DNA of 12,625 nt from an uncultured Muribaculaceae bacterium (GTDB lineage: Bacteria > Bacteroidota > Bacteroidia > Bacteroidales > Muribaculaceae), in the NCBI GenBank assembly GCA_910584545.1, contig CAJUBC010000060.1, positions 1 through 12,625 on the forward strand, written 5' to 3'. Shown here piece after piece: positions 7,448 through 12,625 of this stretch. The notes beneath the pieces were generated by a model that saw nothing but the letters and a program-made list of their open reading frames with translations, had not been told where the DNA came from and made no database searches. The position numbers and the translations under genes are program-made. Position 1 is the first letter of the stretch. Each line of letters opens with the position of its first letter.

Positions 7448-9530
7448 ATAAGTCCTGTAGCTTTATCAGTTCGTCGCGAAGTTGCGCGGCTTCGATGAAT
7501 TCGGTTCTGCGCGCGGCGGCCACCATGTCGGATTTCACGCGCTCGATGCGTGCGGCGATTTCTTCTGGTGTCATGTACTCTATCACCGGATCCGCCACGA
7601 GTCCCGCCACATGTTCCTCCTCGATGTAGGGACGTGGCGCGGCTTGTGCCGGACGCTGCGCGGGAGTCGGCGAGGCATTTCTTGATGGAGCATTCTTCCT
7701 CTCGAGACGACCGCTTTTGCTCGGCGACGCCTCGTATATCTCTATCAGTTCGTTCTTGGTGTTCTTGACAATCGGAGTAGGCGTTATGCCATGTTCATTG
7801 TTATAAGCCGTCTGCTTGGCCCTGCGTCGCTCGGTCTCCTCGATGGTGCGCTTCATGCTGTCGGTGATCTTGTCGGCGTACATTATCACCTTGCCGTTGA
7901 CATTTCGGGCAGCGCGGCCTGCAGTCTGCGTAAGGCTGCGGTGATTGCGTAGGAAGCCCTCCTTGTCGGCATCGAGGATGGCCACGAGACTAACCTGAGG
8001 CAGGTCGAGTCCTTCGCGCAGGAGGTTCACTCCGATCAGCACGTCGTAAAGACCCTGACGGAGATCGTCGAGTATTCGCATTCTCTCAAGGGTGTCGACA
8101 TCGCTGTGGATGTATGCGCTGTTGATGCCCCATTTCTGAAGATGACTGTCCAGTTCCTCAGCCATGCGCTTTGTGAGGGTGGTCACCAGTATCCGCTCAT
8201 CGTTCTCTTTCCGGATGCGTATCTCCTCCATCAGGTCGTCTATCTGGTTCATCGTAGGCCTTACCTCAATCTCCGGGTCAAGGAGTCCGGTGGGGCGGAT
8301 CACCTGCTCTACGAACACACCCTCGGTCTGCTCCAGCTCGTAATCGCCGGGGGTTGCGCTGACATATATCACCTGCGGGGTGAGTCGTTCGAATTCCTCG
8401 AATTTGAGCGGGCGGTTGTCGATGGCGGCAGGAAGCCGGAAACCATACTCCACGAGGTTCATCTTTCGCGAGAGGTCGCCGCTGTTCATTCCCCTTACCT
8501 GCGGGAGTGTGACATGGCTTTCGTCGATGATTGTCAGGAAATCTTTTGGGAAATAGTCGAGGAGGCAGAACGGACGGGCTCCAGGTTCGCGTCCGTCGAA
8601 GTAGCGCGAGTAGTTCTCGATTCCGCTGCAATGGCCCAATTCCTTTATCATCTCGAGGTCGTAAGTGACGCGCTCCTTGAGTCGTTCTGCCTCGAGGATA
8701 CGGCCCTCGCGGCGGAAGAAGTCACACTGCGCTCCGAGATCGAGGGCTATCTTGTCGACGGCCTCGGCCTGACGCTCCTTAGAGGTTACGAAAATGTTGG
8801 CGGGATAGATGTTGAAGCCATCGAGGTCGGTGAGCGGAGCTCCCGATTCCGGATCTACGGTCTGTATCTTCTCTATCTCATCGCCCCAGAAAATGATTCT
8901 GAGCTGAATCTCCTCGAAAGAGAGCATGATGTCGACGGTATCTCCCTTGACGCGGAACTGTCCCGGCCGCAGGTCGATTTCCGTTCTCGAATATAGCGAA
9001 TCGACGAGGCGGCGGAGCAACGCGTTGCGGGAGATCCTCATTCCTTTTTCCACGCGAACCACGGTCTGGCGGAAATCCTCGGGATTACCCATACCGTAGA
9101 TGCAGCTCACGCTCGACACCACCACCACATCGCGGCGCCCCGACATCAGGGCTGCGGCGGTGGAGAGGCGGAGCTTGTCGATCTGCTCGTTGATCATCAG
9201 GTCTTTTTCGATATATTTGTCCGAACCGGGTATATATGCTTCCGGCTGATAATAGTCGTAGTAGCTTACAAAATACTGTACTGAGTTTTCCGGAAAGAAG
9301 TTTTTCATTTCCGAATAGAGCTGGGCTGCAAGAGTCTTGTTATGGGAGAGAATCAGGGTAGGGCGCTTCACCTGCTGGATCACGTTGGCCATGGTGAAGG
9401 TCTTGCCGCTACCGGTCACGCCGAGCAGCGTCTGATAGGGCTGTCCTGCCTTGACCCCGGCCACCAGTTCCGCAATTGCCTCCGGCTGGTCGCCCGTAGG
9501 CGCATATTCTGAAGTTAACTTAAAATCCAT
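7395..9530 (-). CDS. uvrB: Excinuclease ABC subunit B
   Basis: This 711-residue UvrB is the damage-verifying helicase-like subunit of nucleotide excision repair. Visible motifs are the Walker A site G-V-T-G-S-G-K-T at 37-44, the DNA-strand-clamping beta-hairpin region rich in tyrosine at about 90-115, the Walker B D-E-S-H at 336-339, the S-A-T-P-G motif, helicase motif VI Q-T-A-G-R-A-A-R-N from residue 535, and the C-terminal UVR motif at about 656-695 that contacts UvrC. At 711 residues it is somewhat longer than most family members (about 670). The extra length lies in a Pro/Ala/Ser-rich linker before the UVR motif. The start (M-D-F-K-L-T-S-E-Y) is the usual UvrB beginning. It is the first gene of the leftward operon; its end overlaps the radical SAM gene by 53 bases. 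A strong promoter lies about 80 bases upstream. Confidence 0.98.
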   Translation of the reverse strand: MDFKLTSEYAPTGDQPEAIAELVAGVKAGQPYQTLLGVTGSGKTFTMANVIQQVKRPTLILSHNKTLAAQLYSEMKNFFPENSVQYFVSYYDYYQPEAYIPGSDKYIEKDLMINEQIDKLRLSTAAALMSGRRDVVVVSSVSCIYGMGNPEDFRQTVVRVEKGMRISRNALLRRLVDSLYSRTEIDLRPGQFRVKGDTVDIMLSFEEIQLRIIFWGDEIEKIQTVDPESGAPLTDLDGFNIYPANIFVTSKERQAEAVDKIALDLGAQCDFFRREGRILEAERLKERVTYDLEMIKELGHCSGIENYSRYFDGREPGARPFCLLDYFPKDFLTIIDESHVTLPQVRGMNSGDLSRKMNLVEYGFRLPAAIDNRPLKFEEFERLTPQVIYVSATPGDYELEQTEGVFVEQVIRPTGLLDPEIEVRPTMNQIDDLMEEIRIRKENDERILVTTLTKRMAEELDSHLQKWGINSAYIHSDVDTLERMRILDDLRQGLYDVLIGVNLLREGLDLPQVSLVAILDADKEGFLRNHRSLTQTAGRAARNVNGKVIMYADKITDSMKRTIEETERRRAKQTAYNNEHGITPTPIVKNTKNELIEIYEASPSKSGRLERKNAPSRNASPTPAQRPAQAAPRPYIEEEHVAGLVADPVIEYMTPEEIAARIERVKSDMVAAARRTEFIEAAQLRDELIKLQDLYDGIKGKQAAVAADIKG

Positions 9531-9611
9531 TTTTATAATACATGCTTATCTGGAACATTATATAGAAAAATGGTTGAACACGCAGTACATGTTGAGTCCA
9601 AACAATTCTCA

Positions 9612-9643
9612 CAAAAATACTAAAAAAGTATTGAAATAGCAAA
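9612..9643 (-). promoter_or_regulatory. Bacteroidota-type promoter for the uvrB operon
   Basis: On the minus strand, TTTG (complement of 9640-9643) is followed after 20 bases by TATTTTTG (complement of 9612-9619), a full match to the TAnnTTTG -7 consensus. Transcription would begin near 9605, leaving a leader of about 75 bases before the uvrB start. Confidence 0.75.
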
Positions 9644-9787
9644 TACCACTCTGTTAAATAAACCAGAAACAGCGGTATGAACGTTCAATTTCACTCTACG
9701 TCCTGTATAATACTGCGCAGTCTAACCAGATTGATCAGATATAACGGTTAAAGGTTATGCTATCATTAAGCTATCAGCGCCTATTTC

Positions 9788-9819
9788 TTTGGCTTATTCG
9801 AAATAATGTCTTAAATTTG
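9788..9819 (+). promoter_or_regulatory. Bacteroidota-type promoter for the plug-like gene
   Basis: TTTG at 9788-9791, a 20-base spacer and TAAATTTG at 9812-9819 match the consensus at every fixed position. The -7 box ends 19 bases before the ATG at 9839, so the leader is short, roughly a dozen bases. Tandem GCTATCA repeats sit just upstream. Confidence 0.78.
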
Positions 9820-9838
9820 CAACATAATACGGAAAAAT

Positions 9839-10201
9839 ATGAAGAAGCTACTGCTTATCATAGCTATGTTTTTGGCTATTCCGGCTTATGCTCAAGAGCC
9901 AGAGCATAAGTGTTGCGCACGTACCGTCTTTTGCAACCGATGTGATTCAATCAATATACCAGTATATATTGTGGATGGAGTTGAAGTTCAGGATATAAGC
10001 GGTATAGCATCTGATGATATAGTCAAAGTCGAGGTCATAAAAGACCATGCGATCACTAAAATTTTCAGTCCAAGACTGGGTGGAGTGGTTCTTATCACAA
10101 CTAAATCAAAAAAATTCCTGACCCCCATACTGGAAGATTTCAAGAGGCAGTTAGAGGAGCAGAGGCAGCAACGCATACCCGGAGAACTTCGTATCAGATA
10201 A
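9839..10201 (+). CDS. Small exported protein resembling an isolated SusC/TonB-receptor plug segment
   Basis: This 120-residue protein has a clear signal peptide (M-K-K, hydrophobic core, likely cleavage after A-Y-A at residue 18). Residues 41-89 read like the plug of SusC-type TonB-dependent receptors: P-V-Y-I-V-D-G-V, then D-D-I-V-K-V-E-V-I-K-D, then G-G-V-V-L-I-T-T-K. The receptor barrel is absent. Between signal peptide and plug-like part are four cysteines, C25, C26, C32 and C35 (the last two as CxxC), which could form disulfides or bind metal. The C-terminal 25 residues are charged and probably helical. The complete plug-like segment, the own promoter and the intact frame argue for a real small gene over a receptor remnant. 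I infer export to the periplasm; binding to a TonB-system component or a regulatory role are possibilities without direct evidence. Confidence 0.82.
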   Translation: MKKLLLIIAMFLAIPAYAQEPEHKCCARTVFCNRCDSINIPVYIVDGVEVQDISGIASDDIVKVEVIKDHAITKIFSPRLGGVVLITTKSKKFLTPILEDFKRQLEEQRQQRIPGELRIR

Positions 10202-10205
10202 TTTT

Positions 10206-10226
10206 GGGGGTATTTAGAAATACCCC
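10206..10226 (+). terminator. Hairpin after the plug-like gene
   Basis: GGGGTATTT (10207-10215) and AAATACCCC (10218-10226) are complementary, five bases after the stop codon. Because only two bases separate the arms, the real stem is probably GGGGTAT/ATACCCC with a six-base loop. No good T-run follows, so termination may be partial. A second weaker hairpin, AAGATAC (10268-10274) with GTATCTT (10284-10290), follows and runs into TTGTAT. Confidence 0.5.
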
Positions 10227-10342
10227 GTACATTTAGCATCGGCCCGCAAGACTCCGGCGAGTGCCGCAAGATACGCGACTGCTGTATCTTTTGTATCAAT
10301 GACTTCGAAGTATTTTTGTAGTCTCCTCTTTATCAACATTTG

Positions 10343-10376
10343 TTGAACTGTATTCGGCAGGTTTTATATAAGTTTG
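10343..10376 (+). promoter_or_regulatory. Promoter for the retropepsin-like gene (good -7 box, weak -33)
   Basis: TAAGTTTG at 10369-10376 is a full match to TAnnTTTG and ends 20 bases before the ATG at 10397. The upstream element is unclear: TTG at 10343-10345 would give a 23-base spacer, longer than usual. The -7 box lies downstream of the in-frame ATG at 10340, which argues that the true start is 10397. Confidence 0.58.
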
Positions 10377-10396
10377 CGATTATTAACGAACAATAC

Positions 10397-11710
10397 ATGA
10401 ATAAGATCATTCTAACTTTTACGATAATGTTGTCTTGTTTTGCCGCAAAAGCACAGAGCATGGACGAACGTATAGGAACGGCAATGAATACATCAGATTT
10501 CTTTGGTCTGCATGACATTTATTACAGCTCTCCGAAAGATTCGATAAATCCGTTCTTAGAGGTATTCTCACGCTGCCTGATTGGCAACCGGTTTAATCGT
10601 CCTGATATATCCATACCGGCCTTTGACGAATTGCTTAAGACGCGGTCTGAAATGCTTGACCTGAACCTGCTGTTACAAAGTTCCGTCATGTACTCAATGG
10701 ACTTGAACCGGGTCGGCAAAAACGAAGACGCATACAATCTGCTTTCCGCAGTATTATCATCGGCTTACCAAATGGTGGATTCCACAAGTCTTAAGCCCTA
10801 TGCCAATATGGCGGCACAATACAAAAGTCTGACCAAATATTCTCCATATCAGGTTTCTTTTAACGGAGATAGGGGTACTATACCGTTTGACACAATCCCG
10901 ACTGGGAAACAGGGCAGTCAGCAATATTTGATGCAGATTACCGAAGCACGAATCAATGGTAATCCCGTAAAGATTACCTTTGACACTGGTGCAGGGGTTA
11001 ATGTTATTACTGATTCTTTGGCCTGCGCCTATGGACTCGAATTCCTTGATGCCGAGGTTGCCGCCACCGGAGTAGAATCATCGGCCGGCAGGTATGCCAT
11101 AGCCAAAGAATTGTCGATGGGTAATATCAAGGTGAACGATGTTCCTTTCTATGTCATTGACATAAGAAGTCACAACGACGAAGCCGATAAATATATTGAT
11201 GCCCTCGAATTTATCGTTGGCAGTGAGCTGATGCTTCAGCTTAAGGATGTAACTCTTGATTTTTCTGCCAAAGAAATTCAAGTACCAGCGGTTGCTGCTG
11301 CTCCATCGAATGTGCGACCGAATATGTGTTTTTCTTCTCAAATGAATTTGGTAACACAAGCGCAAGTCAATGGACAACCCCAGATAATGAAGCTTGACAG
11401 CGGAGATGCCGGGTTCGGAAGACTCAATAAGTTCTACTTTGATGCCAATAAAGAATATCTTACAACAAACTGCGAAAGTGATACAGTCAGGATGGCGGGG
11501 GTCGGAGGTGTTTGGTCGGTGCTCTGTTACAAATTGCCGGATGCAACATTGACTCTTGGAGGCAATTCAGTAACAGTACCGACGTTTGACGTTCAAACCG
11601 AGCAGCATGGCAACTATTTGGGAGAGGATAATCTTGGCATAAGAAGCATGATGCTATTTCGCAAAGTCCGATTTAATCTTGTAGATATGGTTTTATCGAC
11701 AGAGTTGTAA
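10397..11710 (+). CDS. Exported retropepsin-like aspartic protease with two Asp motifs in one chain
   Basis: I take the start at 10397 (437 residues), not the earlier in-frame ATG at 10340, because it places a signal peptide (M-N-K to A-K-A, cleavage near 19) at the very N-terminus and lies 20 bases after a good -7 box. Residues about 25-150 look helical and TPR-like, without a recognised family. A first beta-rich lobe follows with the catalytic-type motif D196-T-G-A and a closing V-G-S-E-L-M-L segment near 274-280. A second lobe has D334-S-G-D and closes with L-G-I-R-S-M-M-L-F near 413-421. Retropepsins normally work as dimers with one Asp each. Two motifs in one chain suggest a pepsin-like arrangement with both aspartates supplied by one molecule. 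The substrate is unknown and activity is not proven; the second motif is less canonical. A terminator hairpin follows 26 bases after the stop. Confidence 0.88.
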   Translation: MNKIILTFTIMLSCFAAKAQSMDERIGTAMNTSDFFGLHDIYYSSPKDSINPFLEVFSRCLIGNRFNRPDISIPAFDELLKTRSEMLDLNLLLQSSVMYSMDLNRVGKNEDAYNLLSAVLSSAYQMVDSTSLKPYANMAAQYKSLTKYSPYQVSFNGDRGTIPFDTIPTGKQGSQQYLMQITEARINGNPVKITFDTGAGVNVITDSLACAYGLEFLDAEVAATGVESSAGRYAIAKELSMGNIKVNDVPFYVIDIRSHNDEADKYIDALEFIVGSELMLQLKDVTLDFSAKEIQVPAVAAAPSNVRPNMCFSSQMNLVTQAQVNGQPQIMKLDSGDAGFGRLNKFYFDANKEYLTTNCESDTVRMAGVGGVWSVLCYKLPDATLTLGGNSVTVPTFDVQTEQHGNYLGEDNLGIRSMMLFRKVRFNLVDMVLSTEL

Positions 11711-11736
11711 CAGCGTCTTTTCGCGTACCTCATACG

Positions 11737-11774
11737 GTCCATAACTTTGTGAAAAACACCCACAAGTTATGGAC
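11737..11774 (+). terminator. Terminator hairpin after the retropepsin-like gene
   Basis: Arm 11737-11751 pairs with 11761-11774 over 14 bp with one bulged T, loop 11752-11760, followed by TTTTCTTATT. This is the best intrinsic terminator in the window. Unusually, its 5' arm contains a perfect -7 box (11742-11749) and its 3' arm contains the ATG at 11769 of the following small coding region. Confidence 0.8.
11742..11749 (+). promoter_or_regulatory. Possible -7 box for the small frameshifted gene
   Basis: TAACTTTG matches TAnnTTTG fully and ends 19 bases before the ATG at 11769, the same spacing as at 9839 and 10397. The -33 region has only T-rich sequence (TTTTCG around 11718-11723), so the call rests mainly on the -7 box and the spacing. 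It lies within the 5' arm of the terminator hairpin. Confidence 0.4.
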
Positions 11775-12015
11775 TTTTCTTATTCCGACCTCAACCTTCA
11801 GCTCGCTTGGCAACGGCCCATCAATACAACTCTGTCGGACGGTGCGCTCCAATACATCTCGTGGGTCGGCGACAACCTTTAGCTCGCTGAGTCCGGGGGA
11901 AAACCTGCTCGGACCCCACACGGACGGCACCGACATTTTCGATACCCTCTACATCGGTTGCGAAAAATTCCCGTTCCACGACACTTTTGTCCTCTCGGTG
12001 TCGGAAGTATCGTGA
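11769..12015 (+). pseudogene. Small coding region read in two frames, joined by a +1 shift at CTT TAG C
   Basis: From the ATG at 11769 one frame is open for 37 codons (begins M-D-F-S-Y-S-D-L) until TAG at 11880-11882. The frame one base further on is open from there to the TGA at 12013-12015 (S-S-L-S-P-G-E-N-L-L to S-V-S-E-V-S). The first frame before the stop and the second after it both use C- or G-ending codons and give ordinary protein composition. The continuation of the first frame past TAG becomes rich in Arg, Pro and His, as out-of-frame sequence does. A single +1 shift gives an 81-residue product. The stretch is GC-richer than its neighbours (55 of 100 at 11781-11880). No family was recognised and no signal peptide is seen. 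It could be a decayed gene, a sequencing error, part of a dispersed repeat, or a programmed frameshift; I list it as broken because that needs the least assumption. Confidence 0.45.
11793..11888 (+). repeat. Imperfect 15-base direct repeat 81 bases apart
   Basis: The 15-mers at 11793-11807 (AACCTTCAGCTCGCT) and 11874-11888 (AACCTTTAGCTCGCT) differ at one base, C against T. That base decides between CAG and the TAG stop in the first reading frame. The 81-base period equals 27 codons. Confidence 0.6.
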
Positions 12016-12044
12016 AAAGTTTGAATCCTTTAACAGCCATATCC

Positions 12045-12075
12045 TTGTTTAATCCGTTATAATGTTGTAAATTTG
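12045..12075 (+). promoter_or_regulatory. Bacteroidota-type promoter for the last gene
   Basis: TTG at 12045-12047, a 20-base spacer and TAAATTTG at 12068-12075 match the consensus well. The -7 box is identical to that of the plug-like gene. It ends 30 bases before the ATG at 12106. Confidence 0.72.
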
Positions 12076-12105
12076 CCTTTGTCAAAACTTCTCACCCAAC
12101 CGAAT

Positions 12106-12625
12106 ATGAAAAAGATTTTATTTGCTGTCATAGGTCTTCTCCTGATAAGTGGCTTCATGATTTCACACGCTCAAACACCGGCTACTCCACAGGAAGTCTG
12201 CGTAGGAACAAATCTTGACTCTCTTATCAATGTGATCGGTTACTACTGTAAAAACGACACTATCGATTATTGGATTTCTGAAACAGAATGGAAATTCAAT
12301 GATGGCGACACAGTCAAGACTGCCGGGGTGTCAACAAAAGTAAGAATTGTTGTCACAGACTCCACCTCCACAGGCTATAAGATGACATATACATTCTTGG
12401 ATTGTGTGGGCGATACAGCTGTCGACAGAGGGTTAGGCGCGTTTCAAAATAAGATTGTAGAGAAACTTGGCAAAAAGGTCGTCGGGACTACAATCGAATT
12501 TGAAACAGATGAATTCGGGCACATCACGAAATTCAACAACCTTGGTAAAATTAGGAAACAAGCCAAGAGCCTATATAGGGATATTCAGTTAAAGGCTAAT
12601 TTATTATTTGCCAATATCATAGAAA
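12106..12625 (+). CDS. Exported protein of unknown family, 3' end missing
   Basis: The frame is open from the ATG at 12106 to the window edge (173 codons seen). It begins with a typical signal peptide, M-K-K followed by a hydrophobic core and likely cleavage after S-H-A at residue 22. The mature part looks beta-rich, with short strands such as T-K-V-R-I-V-V and T-T-I-E-F-E-T-D, followed by a charged, probably helical section from about 145 on. Cysteines occur at C32, C48 and C99. I do not recognise a family. The D-E-F-G-H-I-T-K-F segment resembles the turn seen in many Bacteroidota secreted beta-rich domains of unknown function, which is weak evidence. It has its own promoter, no coupling to the preceding region, and is probably periplasmic. 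Confidence 0.85.
   Translation, partial: MKKILFAVIGLLLISGFMISHAQTPATPQEVCVGTNLDSLINVIGYYCKNDTIDYWISETEWKFNDGDTVKTAGVSTKVRIVVTDSTSTGYKMTYTFLDCVGDTAVDRGLGAFQNKIVEKLGKKVVGTTIEFETDEFGHITKFNNLGKIRKQAKSLYRDIQLKANLLFANIIE

Larger units (their letters stand above)
9531..9838. other. Divergent intergenic region with two promoters, two palindromes and tandem short repeats
   Basis: This 308-base spacer separates leftward uvrB from the rightward plug-like gene. Besides the two promoters listed separately, it contains the perfect 10-bp palindromes TGAACGTTCA (9678-9687) and ACTGCGCAGT (9712-9721), whose centres are 34 bases apart. GCTATCA also occurs twice, 11 bases apart (9759-9765 and 9770-9776), just upstream of the rightward -33 element, along with two copies of GGTTA (9746-9750, 9753-9757). 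These are candidate operator sites. No gene was found in it. Confidence 0.55.

Noticed and set aside
8106..8996. Rightward open frame of 296 codons opposite uvrB
   Set aside because: It is a shadow of a highly conserved gene; the protein shows no recognisable family.
9571..9650. Possible attachment site or transposon end at the left border of the accessory block
   Set aside because: No target duplication, inverted terminal repeat, tRNA or integrase was found; the sequence is better explained by the uvrB promoter.
10227..10342. Possible small gene or RNA between the plug-like and retropepsin-like genes
   Set aside because: No open frame of useful length, no consensus promoter and only a weak hairpin were seen; treated as spacer.
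10340..10396. N-terminal extension of the retropepsin-like gene from an upstream ATG
   Set aside because: It would put 19 residues ahead of the signal peptide and place the start upstream of the matching -7 box at 10369-10376. The start at 10397 explains both.
11730..12085. Leftward frames across the small frameshifted region
   Set aside because: They are Arg/Cys-rich or run through the terminator hairpin, with less protein-like composition than the joined rightward frames and no promoter.

Overview
The window looks like a Bacteroidales chromosome segment, and the gut family Muribaculaceae or a close relative would fit. This is inferred from Bacteroidota-type promoters (TTTG, about 20 bases, TAnnTTTG), a C39-like/VKOR fusion typical of the group, a SusC-style plug sequence and the family makeup of the housekeeping genes. 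No rRNA, tRNA, CRISPR array, transposase or integrase was seen.

Left part (1-3395). A leftward pair encodes a small thioredoxin with a CPHC active site and, after it, a membrane VKOR-family disulfide-forming protein cut off by the window edge. Divergent to it runs a rightward pair whose genes overlap by 4 bases: a class I PLP aminotransferase and a YfcE-type metallophosphoesterase. Two strong hairpins fill the convergent gap after this pair.

Middle (3396-9530). Three leftward genes form a tightly overlapping operon, uvrB - ygiQ-type radical SAM - S9 lipoprotein peptidase. The overlaps are 53 bases and 1 base. An excellent promoter lies upstream of uvrB, and two perfect 10-bp palindromes lie further upstream.

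Right part (9531-12625). This is an AT-richer accessory block of rightward genes for exported proteins, each with its own -7 box. They are a stand-alone protein resembling only the plug domain of SusC/TonB receptors, a single-chain retropepsin-like protein with two Asp motifs (DTG and DSG), and a cut-off secreted protein of unknown family. Between the last two lies a GC-richer small coding region whose reading frame continues only after a +1 shift at CTT TAG C. Its apparent promoter and start codon sit inside the terminator hairpin of the preceding gene.

The housekeeping genes are secure. The accessory block is the part worth a second look. Functions there are inferred from short motifs only, and nothing shows that these genes form one system.
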